Below are positions 1 to 9,184 of a stretch of 64,000 bases of DNA, one piece after another. The notes under the pieces were generated by a model. It was not told the DNA's origin. It saw only the letters and a program-made list of their open reading frames with translations, and ran no database searches. The first letter of the stretch is position 1; every line of letters starts with the position of its first letter. The stretch lies in the NCBI RefSeq assembly GCF_000287055.2, contig NZ_AJYQ02000107.1, positions 1 to 64,000 on the forward strand, given 5' to 3'. Source of the stretch: Vibrio genomosp. F10 str. ZF-129 (GTDB taxonomy: Bacteria; Pseudomonadota; Gammaproteobacteria; Enterobacterales; Vibrionaceae). The position numbers and the translations under genes were made by a program.

Positions 1-24
1 AGTCGAAAGACTTGGGCTTTTTTA
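1..24 (+). terminator. 3' part of a rho-independent terminator, cut by the window edge
   Basis: Bases 1-12 form a GAAA-tetraloop hairpin (AGTC/GACT), followed by TGGGC and six T. The outer 5' half of the stem would lie before base 1. It would end a plus-strand unit upstream of the window. Confidence 0.6.
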
Positions 25-378
25 CGTTTAAAGTAATGCCAATTCCACTAATCCCAACCCCATTAATTACGTGATCTAATAAAGGCTCTTAAAGGAGTTT
101 TCGTGAAGCACGATTTTCAGAGTCTTATTCATTCCACACCTAATACTTACCTTAGAGTGGCTCACCTTGCGTTTTTGGTATAAATCTACCTTTTTAAAAC
201 GTTGTCTCCCTAAATAGTGACTTCATCTTGGTATGAAGTATAAAGGCCCGTTTTTAATAGATTGTTCATATCCCAAGTTTAGACCTAATAGATAAAGACA
301 CTGACAACGTGATACCTGACCAGCATTGAATGTTAATTGCAGCGATCAAGTTATGAGGGTTAGTTTTTGGATATATTG
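25..378. other. gene-free stretch before the diguanylate cyclase
   Basis: I find no credible coding frame in these bases. The only structure I can name is a small hairpin at 220-239 (ACTTCAT / ATGAAGT with a six-base loop). The stretch presumably holds the promoter of the gene at 432, but I cannot point to convincing -35/-10 boxes. Confidence 0.4.
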
Positions 379-414
379 ATAAATATGTATGATAATTAAC
401 CCATACATATTTAT
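379..414. promoter_or_regulatory. 13-bp perfect inverted repeat in front of the diguanylate cyclase
   Basis: ATAAATATGTATG (379-391) and its exact reverse complement (402-414) are separated by ten bases, and the right arm ends 17 bases before the ATG at 432. It could be an operator for a dimeric regulator or an mRNA hairpin over the translation start. It has no T-run and is not a terminator for this direction. Function is inferred from position only. Confidence 0.5.
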
Positions 415-431
415 TATTCAATAGTGCGCTA

Positions 432-2564
432 ATGACAGAACCCTCTATTTTACATACTACTGCTTTGTATCATGCTGCGGTGTCGTTATTAGAATTTGGC
501 AAGCAGGATGAGAGCATCAATGAGCTGGCATGCAGTTTATCCGTTCTTTTAAAGCAAACTTTGCCTGTTGAGGGCGTACAGGTTTGTGACTTATCGAATA
601 ATAAATTGAATTTTTCTTATGACGGTGAAACCTTAACCCAGGATCTACTGGGTGAACAACTCGATTCGTTTTTCCATTTAGCCACTTCAATTAACAAGAA
701 AAAAGGCATGTTAACCGTGCCCTTAAGTATGCTAAATCAAAAAAGGATGTTGAGCCAAAAAAAGGAACGCGCTTACGACATTTGTACGTTAAGTTTCGAT
801 AATCAAGGACATTTCGCACTGGTTGTTGTTTATCATCCCGACAGTGAATGGCGAAAAGAGCCACAAGATTTACCAATGTTTGCGTTGATACTGCAAAATA
901 TCTGGCAGCAACGACTATCAGAGATGTCGTCACAAAACGATCGGAATCTTATTGATACGCAGTACGACATCATACTAAATCAGCTTAAGGGTGAAACAAG
1001 GAAAAATCAGGCGATGGAGATTGTCGCTACTGCTCTGGCTGAACTGGCGGCTTGTCGTGATGAATATCAGTTATTACAACAAAGCATTCAGATTTTGCAT
1101 GAACGGTTAGGGATCGACAGAGCTGGCGCGTTTGTTATTGATATAAAAGAAAACGAATACCGTGGTGTGTATGGTATTGACCCAGATGGAAAATATCGCG
1201 ATGAAAGCCAAGATGTGTATAAATTTTCACATTTATCATCCCCTTTCTCTGCGGTACTTACCGATCCTGAAAAGGTGCTTCATGTAGAAAATGATGTAAC
1301 GCTCTATTATATCGATCAACCTATTGGTATAGGTTGGAATGGTATGGTGGTGCTTCGAAATGAACAAGAAGCATTAGGCTGGTTTGCCATGGACAATCTC
1401 TGGAGCAAACAACCATTCGATGTAAATTTAAATGAAGCGTTTAATATTTTTGGTAAAACTATCGCCCGTTTTCTTGTGGAAATTCGTCATAATTCTCAGA
1501 TAAGAATGCTAGGTAAAGCATTGAGTTTTATGTCTCGGGCGGAAAACAGACACGATCTATGCCGTCATGCGGTGCAATTCGCGGTCGAACAGTTAGATAT
1601 TGATAGGGTTGGCATTTTCCTCCCTACTGATGGTGATATAAGTCAGATACAAGGTACTTTTGGTGTTGATGCCGAAGGCAAAATTCAGGACGAATCGCAT
1701 ATTATTTTAGCTATGCCAGAAAGCGAACTCAACCTACTGGCACAAGAGACACCAAACCAGCTATTTGTGCTTGATGACACACCTCTATATTACGACAGCA
1801 AGGTGGTAGGAAAAGGTTGGAATGCGTGTATTTTAGTTCGTATTAATGATGTGAACACCGTTTGTGTCTTTGCTGATAACTTGTTGCATAAGCGAGTATT
1901 AACCAGTCAACGAAAACAACTGCTACAGCTGTTTTTTAATAATGTCGGTGAAATGGTGATGCGCATAAGCAGTCAAGAATCGTTGATTGAAGCCAATAAT
2001 TTATTAGAGAAACGAATCGCAGAGCGAACTCATGAGCTTGAAATCGCCAATAAAAAATTAAGCAACATTGCGCAACAAGATATGTTGACCATGCTTAAAA
2101 ATCGGCGAGCTTATGAAGAGGTATTGATCAAACTATGGCAAGCTCAGTGGCAATCTAAAGGTTACTTATCTTTAGCTGTTATGGATTTAGATGGTTTTAA
2201 AATGGTGAATGACACTTATGGTCATCAAGCCGGTGATGAGCTTCTGCAGTTATTGTCAAAGTACTTACAGATATTTTTCCATCGACCTTCAGAAACGGTT
2301 TTTCGGTTTGGCGGTGACGAATTTGCTATCCTGCTCGTCGATTTTACTCCGGATGCAGCGTTTGCTCATGTAGATAAATTACGCAAATGTTTTCGTGACA
2401 TCTTGGAAGAGAAATATAAATCAGTGACGTTGTCTATTGGTTTAGTATCCACTATCCCCAATTGTGAAAAAGTTCAAGAAGGTTTCTTTGCACAAGCTGA
2501 CGACGCACTTTATCAGGCTAAAGAGCAAGGTAAGAACTGCTGTATGAGTAAAATAATTAAGTAA
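432..2564 (+). CDS. tandem-GAF diguanylate cyclase (GAF-GAF-GGDEF)
   Basis: Predicted soluble enzyme making cyclic di-GMP from two GTP. An N-terminal region of about 190 residues is followed by two similar GAF-like sensor repeats (about 195-350 and 365-515; both carry a 'GIDxxGKxxDES'-like stretch), a coiled-coil linker rich in E and K (about 525-555), and a C-terminal GGDEF domain. The signature GGDEF is intact at about 627-631, and the metal-binding Asp of 'MDLDGFKMVND' is present, so activity is expected. The inhibitory I-site reads RPSE instead of RxxD, so product feedback may be weak. No membrane segment is visible. The ATG at 432 has no strong Shine-Dalgarno. The ligand of the GAF domains is unknown. 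The gene faces add convergently. Confidence 0.85.
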   Translation: MTEPSILHTTALYHAAVSLLEFGKQDESINELACSLSVLLKQTLPVEGVQVCDLSNNKLNFSYDGETLTQDLLGEQLDSFFHLATSINKKKGMLTVPLSMLNQKRMLSQKKERAYDICTLSFDNQGHFALVVVYHPDSEWRKEPQDLPMFALILQNIWQQRLSEMSSQNDRNLIDTQYDIILNQLKGETRKNQAMEIVATALAELAACRDEYQLLQQSIQILHERLGIDRAGAFVIDIKENEYRGVYGIDPDGKYRDESQDVYKFSHLSSPFSAVLTDPEKVLHVENDVTLYYIDQPIGIGWNGMVVLRNEQEALGWFAMDNLWSKQPFDVNLNEAFNIFGKTIARFLVEIRHNSQIRMLGKALSFMSRAENRHDLCRHAVQFAVEQLDIDRVGIFLPTDGDISQIQGTFGVDAEGKIQDESHIILAMPESELNLLAQETPNQLFVLDDTPLYYDSKVVGKGWNACILVRINDVNTVCVFADNLLHKRVLTSQRKQLLQLFFNNVGEMVMRISSQESLIEANNLLEKRIAERTHELEIANKKLSNIAQQDMLTMLKNRRAYEEVLIKLWQAQWQSKGYLSLAVMDLDGFKMVNDTYGHQAGDELLQLLSKYLQIFFHRPSETVFRFGGDEFAILLVDFTPDAAFAHVDKLRKCFRDILEEKYKSVTLSIGLVSTIPNCEKVQEGFFAQADDALYQAKEQGKNCCMSKIIK

Positions 2565-2677
2565 AAAATGACTCATAGCTCTATTCTAAGTACTCATAAA
2601 TGCAGAGAAGAGTAGGGGCGTGGTAGATGAGTTGCGATCCTGCACTTTTGATAAGGGTTGGTCACCCTACATAATTA

Positions 2678-2732
2678 AAAAAGCCTCTGATTCACATGGT
2701 TCTTCGAAAGAGAGATGGAAAAGAGGCTTTTT
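2678..2732. terminator. bidirectional terminator between the diguanylate cyclase and add
   Basis: An 11-bp stem AAAAAGCCTCT / AGAGGCTTTTT encloses a 33-base loop that itself contains TCTTCGAAAGA. Runs of T follow on both strands, so it can end both convergent genes. Confidence 0.7.
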
Positions 2733-2751
2733 GGTATTTCTAGTATTGTGC

Positions 2752-2775
2752 TGTTTAGTTGTTTAGTTGTTTAGT
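2752..2775. repeat. 8-bp tandem repeat (x3) just after add
   Basis: TGTTTAGT occurs three times head to tail, 15 bases past the add stop codon and before the terminator. It belongs to a wider pattern of small tandem repeats at gene ends in this window. Confidence 0.7.
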
Positions 2776-2789
2776 GCTTTAAATCGACT

Positions 2790-3791
2790 TTAACGCTGAT
2801 TGACTTTATCTTTCAGCGCTTGTTTTTCTTGTTCAGAGATAAATGCCAGATCCAAACCATTAAGTTGAGCCTGTTTAATTTGAGCTTGGTTTAGGCCTGC
2901 TTGTGGTGCAGCCACTTCGTATTCGTAAGGTAATTCAATACCTTCTACAGCCGGATCATCGGTGTTCAGACACGCCAAAACGCCATGATCTAAGAACTGT
3001 TTAATTGGGTGGTTTGTTAAAGACTCTACCGTGCTTGTTTGGAAGTTAGATGTTAAGCATGACTCTATTCCAATGCGGTGCTCTGCAAGGTAATCCATTA
3101 ATTTAGGATCATGTATGGCTTTAACGCCGTGTCCAATGCGAGTCGCTCCAAGCTCTTGAATTGCTTGCCACATGCTTTCTGCACCTGCGGCTTCTCCTGC
3201 ATGAACAGTGACATTCAGGCCCGCATCACGAACTTGTTTAAAATGACTAATGAAGCGATCACCGGGTTGACCCAGTTCATCTCCAGCTAAGTCGACGGCA
3301 ACAATATGATCTTTTTGAGTTAATATCGCATCAAGTTCTTGCTGGCAGGCATCGATACCAAATGTGCGGCTCATAATACCGATCATATTGGCTTGAACAC
3401 CAAAATCACGGACGCCAGCTCTAACACCATCGACGACAGCTTCAACGACCCCCTCTACAGGTAGTTTATGTTTCATGGCCATGTAGTATGGTGAAAAACG
3501 CAGCTCAGTGTAATCAATTTGTGCATTTAGGGCATCTTCAACATTTTCGTAAGCAACACGACGACAAGCGTCAAGATCGCCCAATACTGCAACTCCCCAG
3601 TCTAGTTTTGATAGAAAAGCGACCAGTGATGGTTCAGCTTCAACGATCTGTACGTGAGGCGTTAGGCTTTCAATATCATAGGCAGGAAGAGAAACGCCAA
3701 ACTTTTTCCCAAGGTCTAATATGGTCTGAGTACGAATATTGCCGTCGAGATGACGGTGTAGATCAGTTAAAGGGATGTTCTTTGTAATCAT
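2790..3791 (-). CDS. add: adenosine deaminase
   Basis: Hydrolyses adenosine or deoxyadenosine to inosine or deoxyinosine plus ammonia in the cytoplasm (purine salvage). The metal site is visible: HRHLDGN near the N terminus, HAGEA, RIGHG and the NTDDP loop, all typical of the TIM-barrel deaminase family, and 333 residues is normal. The frame stays open to 3842, but I chose the ATG at 3791 because family members start [14 protein letters not shown] and because a good promoter lies inside the longer frame. ATGATTACA is duplicated at the start, so a second in-frame ATG lies nine bases upstream. No adenine riboswitch of the V. vulnificus add type is visible in the leader. Confidence 0.95.
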   Translation of the reverse strand: MITKNIPLTDLHRHLDGNIRTQTILDLGKKFGVSLPAYDIESLTPHVQIVEAEPSLVAFLSKLDWGVAVLGDLDACRRVAYENVEDALNAQIDYTELRFSPYYMAMKHKLPVEGVVEAVVDGVRAGVRDFGVQANMIGIMSRTFGIDACQQELDAILTQKDHIVAVDLAGDELGQPGDRFISHFKQVRDAGLNVTVHAGEAAGAESMWQAIQELGATRIGHGVKAIHDPKLMDYLAEHRIGIESCLTSNFQTSTVESLTNHPIKQFLDHGVLACLNTDDPAVEGIELPYEYEVAAPQAGLNQAQIKQAQLNGLDLAFISEQEKQALKDKVNQR

Positions 3792-3828
3792 TGTAATCAT
3801 TCCAATTGCTATTAGGAGGCCAATGCCA

Positions 3829-3857
3829 AGTATAAAAACCAATCACTATACTGTCAG
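3829..3857 (-). promoter_or_regulatory. sigma-70 type promoter of add
   Basis: On the minus strand CTGACA is followed after exactly 17 bases by TATACT. The start point would be near 3822, giving a leader of about 30 bases to the ATG at 3791. This rules out the longer upstream start. Confidence 0.65.
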
Positions 3858-3895
3858 CAGTAAAAGTGGGGTAAAACCATTGAATCCCTTATTTG

Positions 3896-6430
3896 TCATT
3901 TAATGTTAACTAAATGTGTTGGCCACTCCGTGAAAGGAACAGGCCGGCTATAAAGAAAGCCTTGGCCTTGAGGGCAATGAAGGGAGTTAAGCATCTGCAC
4001 CTGCTCAATGGTTTCAATACCTTCGGCGACAATATTGACCTTCATTCCTTTTGTCATATTGATAATGGCTGAGACAATAGAGTTATCGAGAGTCTCAATA
4101 TTCATTTGATCAATGAAGGTTCGGTCGATTTTAATGCAGTTAAAGGGTAACTCATGTAAGTAAGCGAGGGAGCTATAGCCCGTTCCAAAATCATCAATAG
4201 CGATTTTACAGCCCAACTGTTGAATGGCTTGCATGTTATTTAACACTAACTTATCACCACTAACGATGCGAGACTCGGTGATTTCAAGGGTAAGATATTG
4301 AGCATCAATGCCTGAATCTTCGATTATTTTGGTTAAGCCGGCAATATAGTCTTGCTGAGAAAGTTGATTGGCCGACACGTTGACATGCATGTGGAAATCT
4401 TCGCCCCATTTTCCTTGCTCTACGCCGAGCATCGTATCTCGACAGGCTTGGCGCAGGATTTGTTCACCGATTTCGGAGATAAATCCATATTCTTCTGCGA
4501 TAGGAATAAAGTCCAGAGGTGAGATCAGGCCTTCTTGAGGAGATATCCATCTGGCAAGAGCTTCAGCACCAATCACATCGCCTGTGTTGAGATCCATAAT
4601 CGGCTGATAAAAGGCAACGAATTCATTATTCTCAATCGCTGTTTTTATTTTTGCCATCATTGTTGTTCTGTTTTTAGAAATATCCGCCATTTCAGGTCGG
4701 TAGTAGCTGATGTTAGATGGTTCGAGTTTAGAGTTGCTTAGTGCGATACTGCCATTTCTTAACCATTTCCCCATGGAGGACTGATTATCGTTGTCCGAGA
4801 CAATCCCAATAGAGACACTGATAATGAGATTTTGGTCATCGATAATAAACGGTGAAGCAAAAGCTTGATGGACCCGAAGCGCTAGCTGTTTGATATCGCT
4901 CTCGGATATTTGCTCTGATAAGTAAATCGCAAATTCATCACCACCAATACGAGCAAGGTATGCCCGCTTATTAGCAACATGCTTGATACGTTGTGAGATG
5001 TCTTTGAGTAGATCATCGGCTCGATTGTGCCCAATACTGTCATTAATGTTCCGAAACCTATTTATCCCAATCATCAATAAGTGACCATTAAGAGTTGGTA
5101 ATTTATCGCAACAATCAATTAACCCCTCACGACTGTATAGTTTGGTGAGTGAGTCATACAACAACTGATTGCGCAAAGCATCAAAGGAGACTTTTAGGTT
5201 GTCGGTCATTTCGTTGAATGCGTTGACAAGAAGGTTAATTTCGTAGATCTGGCCTGGCTTAGGCAAGGTACTATGCCAATTGCCATCAGCAAGATCACTG
5301 GCTGCTCGTGCGGTAGCCGTCAGTGGTTGAGTAATTTTGTTAAACGCGATGAAACCTAGAGCGATACCGATAACACTGACGAAGATACCAAGACTCCAAC
5401 TCAGGCGTTGGTTATTGGGTAATTCTCCTAGCAAATCTGGTTCTGAAATGGAAACGCCGATATACCATTCAAGCCCATGTTGATCGGTATAGGGGGTGAC
5501 TTGGCTAAAGTAGCGTTCACCGGAGATGATGGAATCAAATTTATATAATCGAGATTGTATTGGGAAAGCGAGTGGTCGAATAAATTCAGCCATGGACTGA
5601 ATGATAGGGTTGGCACTTTCAATGGCGAGTAAACGATCGCCTTTGTCTGTGATGGGGGTTCCCCAGGATACAACACTGTTATCACTTGAGTGAGTAATGA
5701 GTTGCTGTTCATTGTCGAAGATATAAATGGTCGCTTTGGTACGCTGTTTAAGTCCGGCTAAAAACGCATTAAAAGTATGGAGTTTAATGTCTGTCGCAAC
5801 TACGCCCATAAATTCGTCATTGTCTATAACGGGGGCCAGTGCTGAGATGGTTATCGTTTGTCTTTCATCGGCATCGGTATAGATTGATGACCATACGGGC
5901 TTAAAATGACTCGATACTGGTGTGTACCACGGGCGGATTTTAGGATCGTAGTTTTCAATTACAGCTCTGGTGTTATGGCTTATCGTATCACCTTGGTAGA
6001 TGACCAGATTATCATTTGAACGATTGTCTTGAAGCATTAATGTGTAGGTGTCATCCGCTTCTTTTCTGAAGCCAATATATTCACTGGCTTCGCTACCAAA
6101 ACCAATAACGCCAATTTGGGAAATAGGCTTATAAAGAGAGTGAAAACTACTTCGGATATAGTCTTCAATCAGTTCAAGGTTACCCATTTGGTAGAGCTTA
6201 TTTTGCCCGATGTTGTAGCTGATGGACAAATTGGCTTGAAAGGATTCTTCAAGATAGTGATCAAGCTTTTGAACTACATTCGTGGTCAGCGCTGTCAGGT
6301 GTTTATCCGTAACCTCGTTAACCATCTCTTCATAGCTGTATTTTTGCACCGCAATAATACAGCCCATGGTCAACAAGAAGATGAGGATAAAAGGCAAAAC
6401 AACCGCTGTTCTTAGTGTTATTTGAGTCAT
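3896..6430 (-). CDS. membrane sensor with dCache, HAMP, GGDEF and EAL domains (likely c-di-GMP phosphodiesterase)
   Basis: Inner-membrane cyclic di-GMP enzyme of 844 residues. A signal-anchor helix (about 9-28) precedes a periplasmic double-Cache sensor domain (about 35-340), a second membrane helix near 345-365, HAMP, GGDEF and EAL. The EAL domain keeps EALAR (about 621), NVSANQ, EITES, DDFGTGYSS and the VAEGIE motif, so phosphodiesterase activity is expected. The GGDEF string is intact (about residue 496), but the metal-binding Asp of the usual D-x-D-x-F-K segment is Asn here (GINRFRNIND) and no RxxD I-site is present. The GGDEF half is therefore probably a GTP-binding regulator and not a cyclase. 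The ligand is unknown. ntrC lies upstream on the same strand. Confidence 0.88.
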   Translation of the reverse strand: MTQITLRTAVVLPFILIFLLTMGCIIAVQKYSYEEMVNEVTDKHLTALTTNVVQKLDHYLEESFQANLSISYNIGQNKLYQMGNLELIEDYIRSSFHSLYKPISQIGVIGFGSEASEYIGFRKEADDTYTLMLQDNRSNDNLVIYQGDTISHNTRAVIENYDPKIRPWYTPVSSHFKPVWSSIYTDADERQTITISALAPVIDNDEFMGVVATDIKLHTFNAFLAGLKQRTKATIYIFDNEQQLITHSSDNSVVSWGTPITDKGDRLLAIESANPIIQSMAEFIRPLAFPIQSRLYKFDSIISGERYFSQVTPYTDQHGLEWYIGVSISEPDLLGELPNNQRLSWSLGIFVSVIGIALGFIAFNKITQPLTATARAASDLADGNWHSTLPKPGQIYEINLLVNAFNEMTDNLKVSFDALRNQLLYDSLTKLYSREGLIDCCDKLPTLNGHLLMIGINRFRNINDSIGHNRADDLLKDISQRIKHVANKRAYLARIGGDEFAIYLSEQISESDIKQLALRVHQAFASPFIIDDQNLIISVSIGIVSDNDNQSSMGKWLRNGSIALSNSKLEPSNISYYRPEMADISKNRTTMMAKIKTAIENNEFVAFYQPIMDLNTGDVIGAEALARWISPQEGLISPLDFIPIAEEYGFISEIGEQILRQACRDTMLGVEQGKWGEDFHMHVNVSANQLSQQDYIAGLTKIIEDSGIDAQYLTLEITESRIVSGDKLVLNNMQAIQQLGCKIAIDDFGTGYSSLAYLHELPFNCIKIDRTFIDQMNIETLDNSIVSAIINMTKGMKVNIVAEGIETIEQVQMLNSLHCPQGQGFLYSRPVPFTEWPTHLVNIK

Positions 6431-6454
6431 TAACTTCCATCGAATATCTGATTT

Positions 6455-6534
6455 ACGCGTTGATTTGCTTCAAAAGAGTGAAAATGAGGCACACAAAGAA
6501 CAAACCAACACTAGTCGGTGTCTCATCAACGCGT
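6455..6534. other. long inverted-repeat structure between ntrC and the EAL gene
   Basis: ACGCGTTGAT (6455-6464) is exactly complementary to ATCAACGCGT (6525-6534). An inner pair ATGAGgCAC (6484-6492) / GTGtCTCAT (6518-6526) matches at eight of nine positions. The inner and outer right arms are fused, so the two pairings partly compete. It fills most of the 123-bp gap. It is not a simple terminator because no T-run follows. Confidence 0.5.
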
Positions 6535-6553
6535 TTAATTTCCATATATTCAA

Positions 6554-7957
6554 TCAGTATAGCTCTTTTAGCTTCCTCGTCAGTGTATTTCTTCCCCAAC
6601 CTAGAACCTTAGCAGCATCTTGTTTGTGTCCATTGGTATGATTAAGTGCAGCCTCTAGTAAAATTCGTTCAAATTCTGGCTGTGCGAATGAAAGCAGTTC
6701 CGTTTCACCGGATGACAGAGCTTTCTTGGCCCAGGAAGAAAGTAACCCTTGCCAGTTGTCGCCTTCACCGAGGGTGAGTGATGGCTTTTCATCGATCAAT
6801 TCGCCTGGAAGATCGTTAGGAAGAATCTCATTGCCACTGGCCATGACGGTTAACCAGCGGCAAATATTTTCAAGCTGCCGGACATTTCCCGGCCAATCAA
6901 GGTGATTAAGCACGTCTACCGTTTTGGGATGGAGGGTCTTCATGTCAACCTCTAACTCATCGGCTGCCAAAGACAAAAAGTGTAGGGTCAGTTTTTCGAT
7001 GTCTTGTCGTCTTTCTCTTAGTGCTGGAATGTGGATGCGAATGACATTAAGACGGTGGAATAAATCTTCACGAAACTCCCCTTTATGTACCAGGCTTTCA
7101 AGGTTTTGATGGGTAGCAGCAACAATTCGCACATCCACTTTAATGGCAGAATGCCCACCGACACGATAAAACTGCCCATCAGACAATACTCGTAGAAGTC
7201 GAGTTTGAATATCGAGTGGCATGTCGCCGATTTCATCTAAAAATAGCGTCCCTCCATTGGCTTGCTCAAAGCGACCTTGCCTAACACTATTTGCTCCGGT
7301 AAATGCGCCTTTTTCATGGCCAAATAGCTCAGATTCAATTAAGTCTTTGGGAATCGCGGCCATGTTTAATGCAATAAAGGGCTTTTTTGCTCTAGGGCTA
7401 TGTCGATGCAGAGCGTGAGCAACCAACTCTTTACCTGTCCCTGACTCTCCGTTAATGAGAACTGAGATGGAGGAGCGAGATAATCGACCAATTGCGCGAA
7501 ACACCTCTTGCATTGCAGGGGCTTCCCCAATGATTTCAGGCGTTTCACTCGACGAGGTTTCTTCAGTACTTTGTGATTTACGCTGCTCTTGATTGTGAGC
7601 AATGGCTCGCTCAACCAACGTGAGTGTTTCGTCGACGTCGAAAGGTTTGGGAAGGTACTCGAACGCCCCTTTTTGATAAGCGTTCACGGCGGCATCAAGA
7701 TCGGAGTGAGCCGTCATTATGATCACAGGAAGTTCTGGTGAGCGAGTGTGAATTTGTTCCAGTAGTTGGATGCCATCAATGCCTGGCATGCGAATATCAG
7801 AGACAAGGACATCCGGTGTTTCTCGCTCTAGGGCAAGTAAGACACTTTCTGCATCGGAAAATGTTTCGCATTTTATGTTGGCTGATGAGAGTGTTTTCTC
7901 CATCACCCAGCGAATGGAGCTATCGTCATCGACAACCCAAACGTATCCTTTACTCAT
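6554..7957 (-). CDS. glnG: nitrogen response regulator NtrC (NR-I)
   Basis: Sigma-54-dependent activator of nitrogen-limitation genes, phosphorylated by NtrB. An N-terminal receiver domain has the acceptor Asp in [11 protein letters not shown] (about 54). The central AAA+ domain has Walker A GESGTGKE, the sigma-54 contact loop GAFTGA and Walker [11 protein letters not shown]-terminal Fis-type helix-turn-helix ends at residue 467, the usual length. It lies 43 bases after ntrB on the same strand and is presumably cotranscribed with it. Target sites are visible upstream of ntrB (9087) and glnA (11554-11620). Confidence 0.97.
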   Translation of the reverse strand: MSKGYVWVVDDDSSIRWVMEKTLSSANIKCETFSDAESVLLALERETPDVLVSDIRMPGIDGIQLLEQIHTRSPELPVIIMTAHSDLDAAVNAYQKGAFEYLPKPFDVDETLTLVERAIAHNQEQRKSQSTEETSSSETPEIIGEAPAMQEVFRAIGRLSRSSISVLINGESGTGKELVAHALHRHSPRAKKPFIALNMAAIPKDLIESELFGHEKGAFTGANSVRQGRFEQANGGTLFLDEIGDMPLDIQTRLLRVLSDGQFYRVGGHSAIKVDVRIVAATHQNLESLVHKGEFREDLFHRLNVIRIHIPALRERRQDIEKLTLHFLSLAADELEVDMKTLHPKTVDVLNHLDWPGNVRQLENICRWLTVMASGNEILPNDLPGELIDEKPSLTLGEGDNWQGLLSSWAKKALSSGETELLSFAQPEFERILLEAALNHTNGHKQDAAKVLGWGRNTLTRKLKELY

Positions 7958-8000
7958 AGTGCGTATTCCTCATAGACATTCCGTTGCAAGCATTTAAAAG

Positions 8001-9053
8001 TTATATGGGTAAATAAATGGTAAATGTGGTTTTACCTGGCCAGCTTTCAACGTCAATTTTCCCGTTGTGCTGATCGATTAAATTTTGAGATATCGAAAGG
8101 CCTAAGCCCGTTCCTCCTTCCCGACCGGTGATCATTGGATAAAATAAAGTGTCGAGTAATTCGGGTGAAATACCCGGCCCGTTATCTATGATTTCAATTC
8201 GAGCGGAAAGTTTGTGTCTTTGGCCATGAATATTCGCTTGGTGCACTGTTCTGGTGCGAATAGTGATGGTGGGGTGCACTTGTTGGTGCTCCGTTAATAT
8301 TTGTGCAGCGTTACTGATAATATTAAGCAGTGCTTGCTCTATCTGGTCTGAATCGACCAATATGTCAGGTAAGCTTGGATCGTAATCGCGTTCAATCGCA
8401 ATGGTGTATTGGGATTCAAGTTCCACCAATTGGCGGGCTTTTTCTATAATCGAGTGCAAATTTTCAGGTCGTTTCTTACCGGGTTTTTGTGGACCAAGAA
8501 GTCGATCAACCAAGGCTCTGAGTCGATCCGCTTGCTCAATAATAATTTGAGTGTATTCCGTCAAGTTGGGATCAGGCAGCATTCGCTCCAGCAGTTGTGC
8601 GGCACCACGTAGGCCACCCAGAGGGTTTTTTATTTCGTGGGCTAAGCCTCGAACCAATAACTTAGCGGCTTGCTGTTGTGCATGTTGATTAAGCTCTTGC
8701 GATAAACGACGTTGTTGGCCAATTTTTCGCATTTCAACCAATAGCATCAGCTCCTTTTTCCATGACAGAGGGCTAACCGTAACTTCAAGCATTAGCGGTT
8801 TACCGTCGACAACAAATGTCACATCGCTATCGGTGATGCTTTGGCCACTCTGTAACGGTTGAGATAGTAGGGCTAAATCTAAAGAGGCGTGCTGAATGAG
8901 TTTAGATAGAGGTTGATCGACGATGCGTTTGGCACTTTGCGTAAACAGTTGTTCCGCTGAAGGGTTGGCATATCTCACAATGAGAGATTCATCCAGCATC
9001 AACGTCGCTGTTACAACATTATCTAAAATGGCGGTGCTTAATTCTGCGCTCAC
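8001..9053 (-). CDS. glnL: nitrogen sensor histidine kinase/phosphatase NtrB (NR-II)
   Basis: Cytoplasmic kinase that phosphorylates NtrC when nitrogen is short and, with PII, dephosphorylates it when nitrogen is plentiful. A PAS-type sensor domain (about 1-120) is followed by the H-box LAHEIKNPLGGLRGA and the ATPase boxes NAAQIL, DNGPGI and GGTGLGLSIS. There is no membrane segment, as expected for NtrB. The start is GTG (MSAEL) with AGGA eight bases upstream. An NtrC palindrome lies 34 bases before the start, so the pair is probably autoregulated. Confidence 0.96.
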   Translation of the reverse strand: MSAELSTAILDNVVTATLMLDESLIVRYANPSAEQLFTQSAKRIVDQPLSKLIQHASLDLALLSQPLQSGQSITDSDVTFVVDGKPLMLEVTVSPLSWKKELMLLVEMRKIGQQRRLSQELNQHAQQQAAKLLVRGLAHEIKNPLGGLRGAAQLLERMLPDPNLTEYTQIIIEQADRLRALVDRLLGPQKPGKKRPENLHSIIEKARQLVELESQYTIAIERDYDPSLPDILVDSDQIEQALLNIISNAAQILTEHQQVHPTITIRTRTVHQANIHGQRHKLSARIEIIDNGPGISPELLDTLFYPMITGREGGTGLGLSISQNLIDQHNGKIDVESWPGKTTFTIYLPI

Positions 9054-9086
9054 AGGATCATCCTTGTTGCTCTGAAAATCACCATC

Positions 9087-9101
9087 GCACCAATATGGTG
9101 C
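9087..9101. promoter_or_regulatory. NtrC-binding site upstream of ntrB
   Basis: GCACCAATATGGTGC is a perfect palindrome matching the known NtrC operator core (GCACY-N5-GGTGC). A weaker copy ending TATGGCGCA follows at about 9106-9122. By analogy with the E. coli glnL promoter it should let NtrC repress ntrBC transcription. Confidence 0.78.
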
Positions 9102-9184
9102 ATGGCTATTCCAGTATGGCGCATAGCATCAGAAAGAGAAACCCAAATTCGTGTGTGTTAGGCCGTATGGCTGTGTGTTTATCA

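Noticed and set aside
3792-3895. Possible adenine riboswitch in front of add, as in V. vulnificus
   Set aside because: The conserved J2/3 core and P1-P3 stems are absent; only a promoter and a short leader are present.
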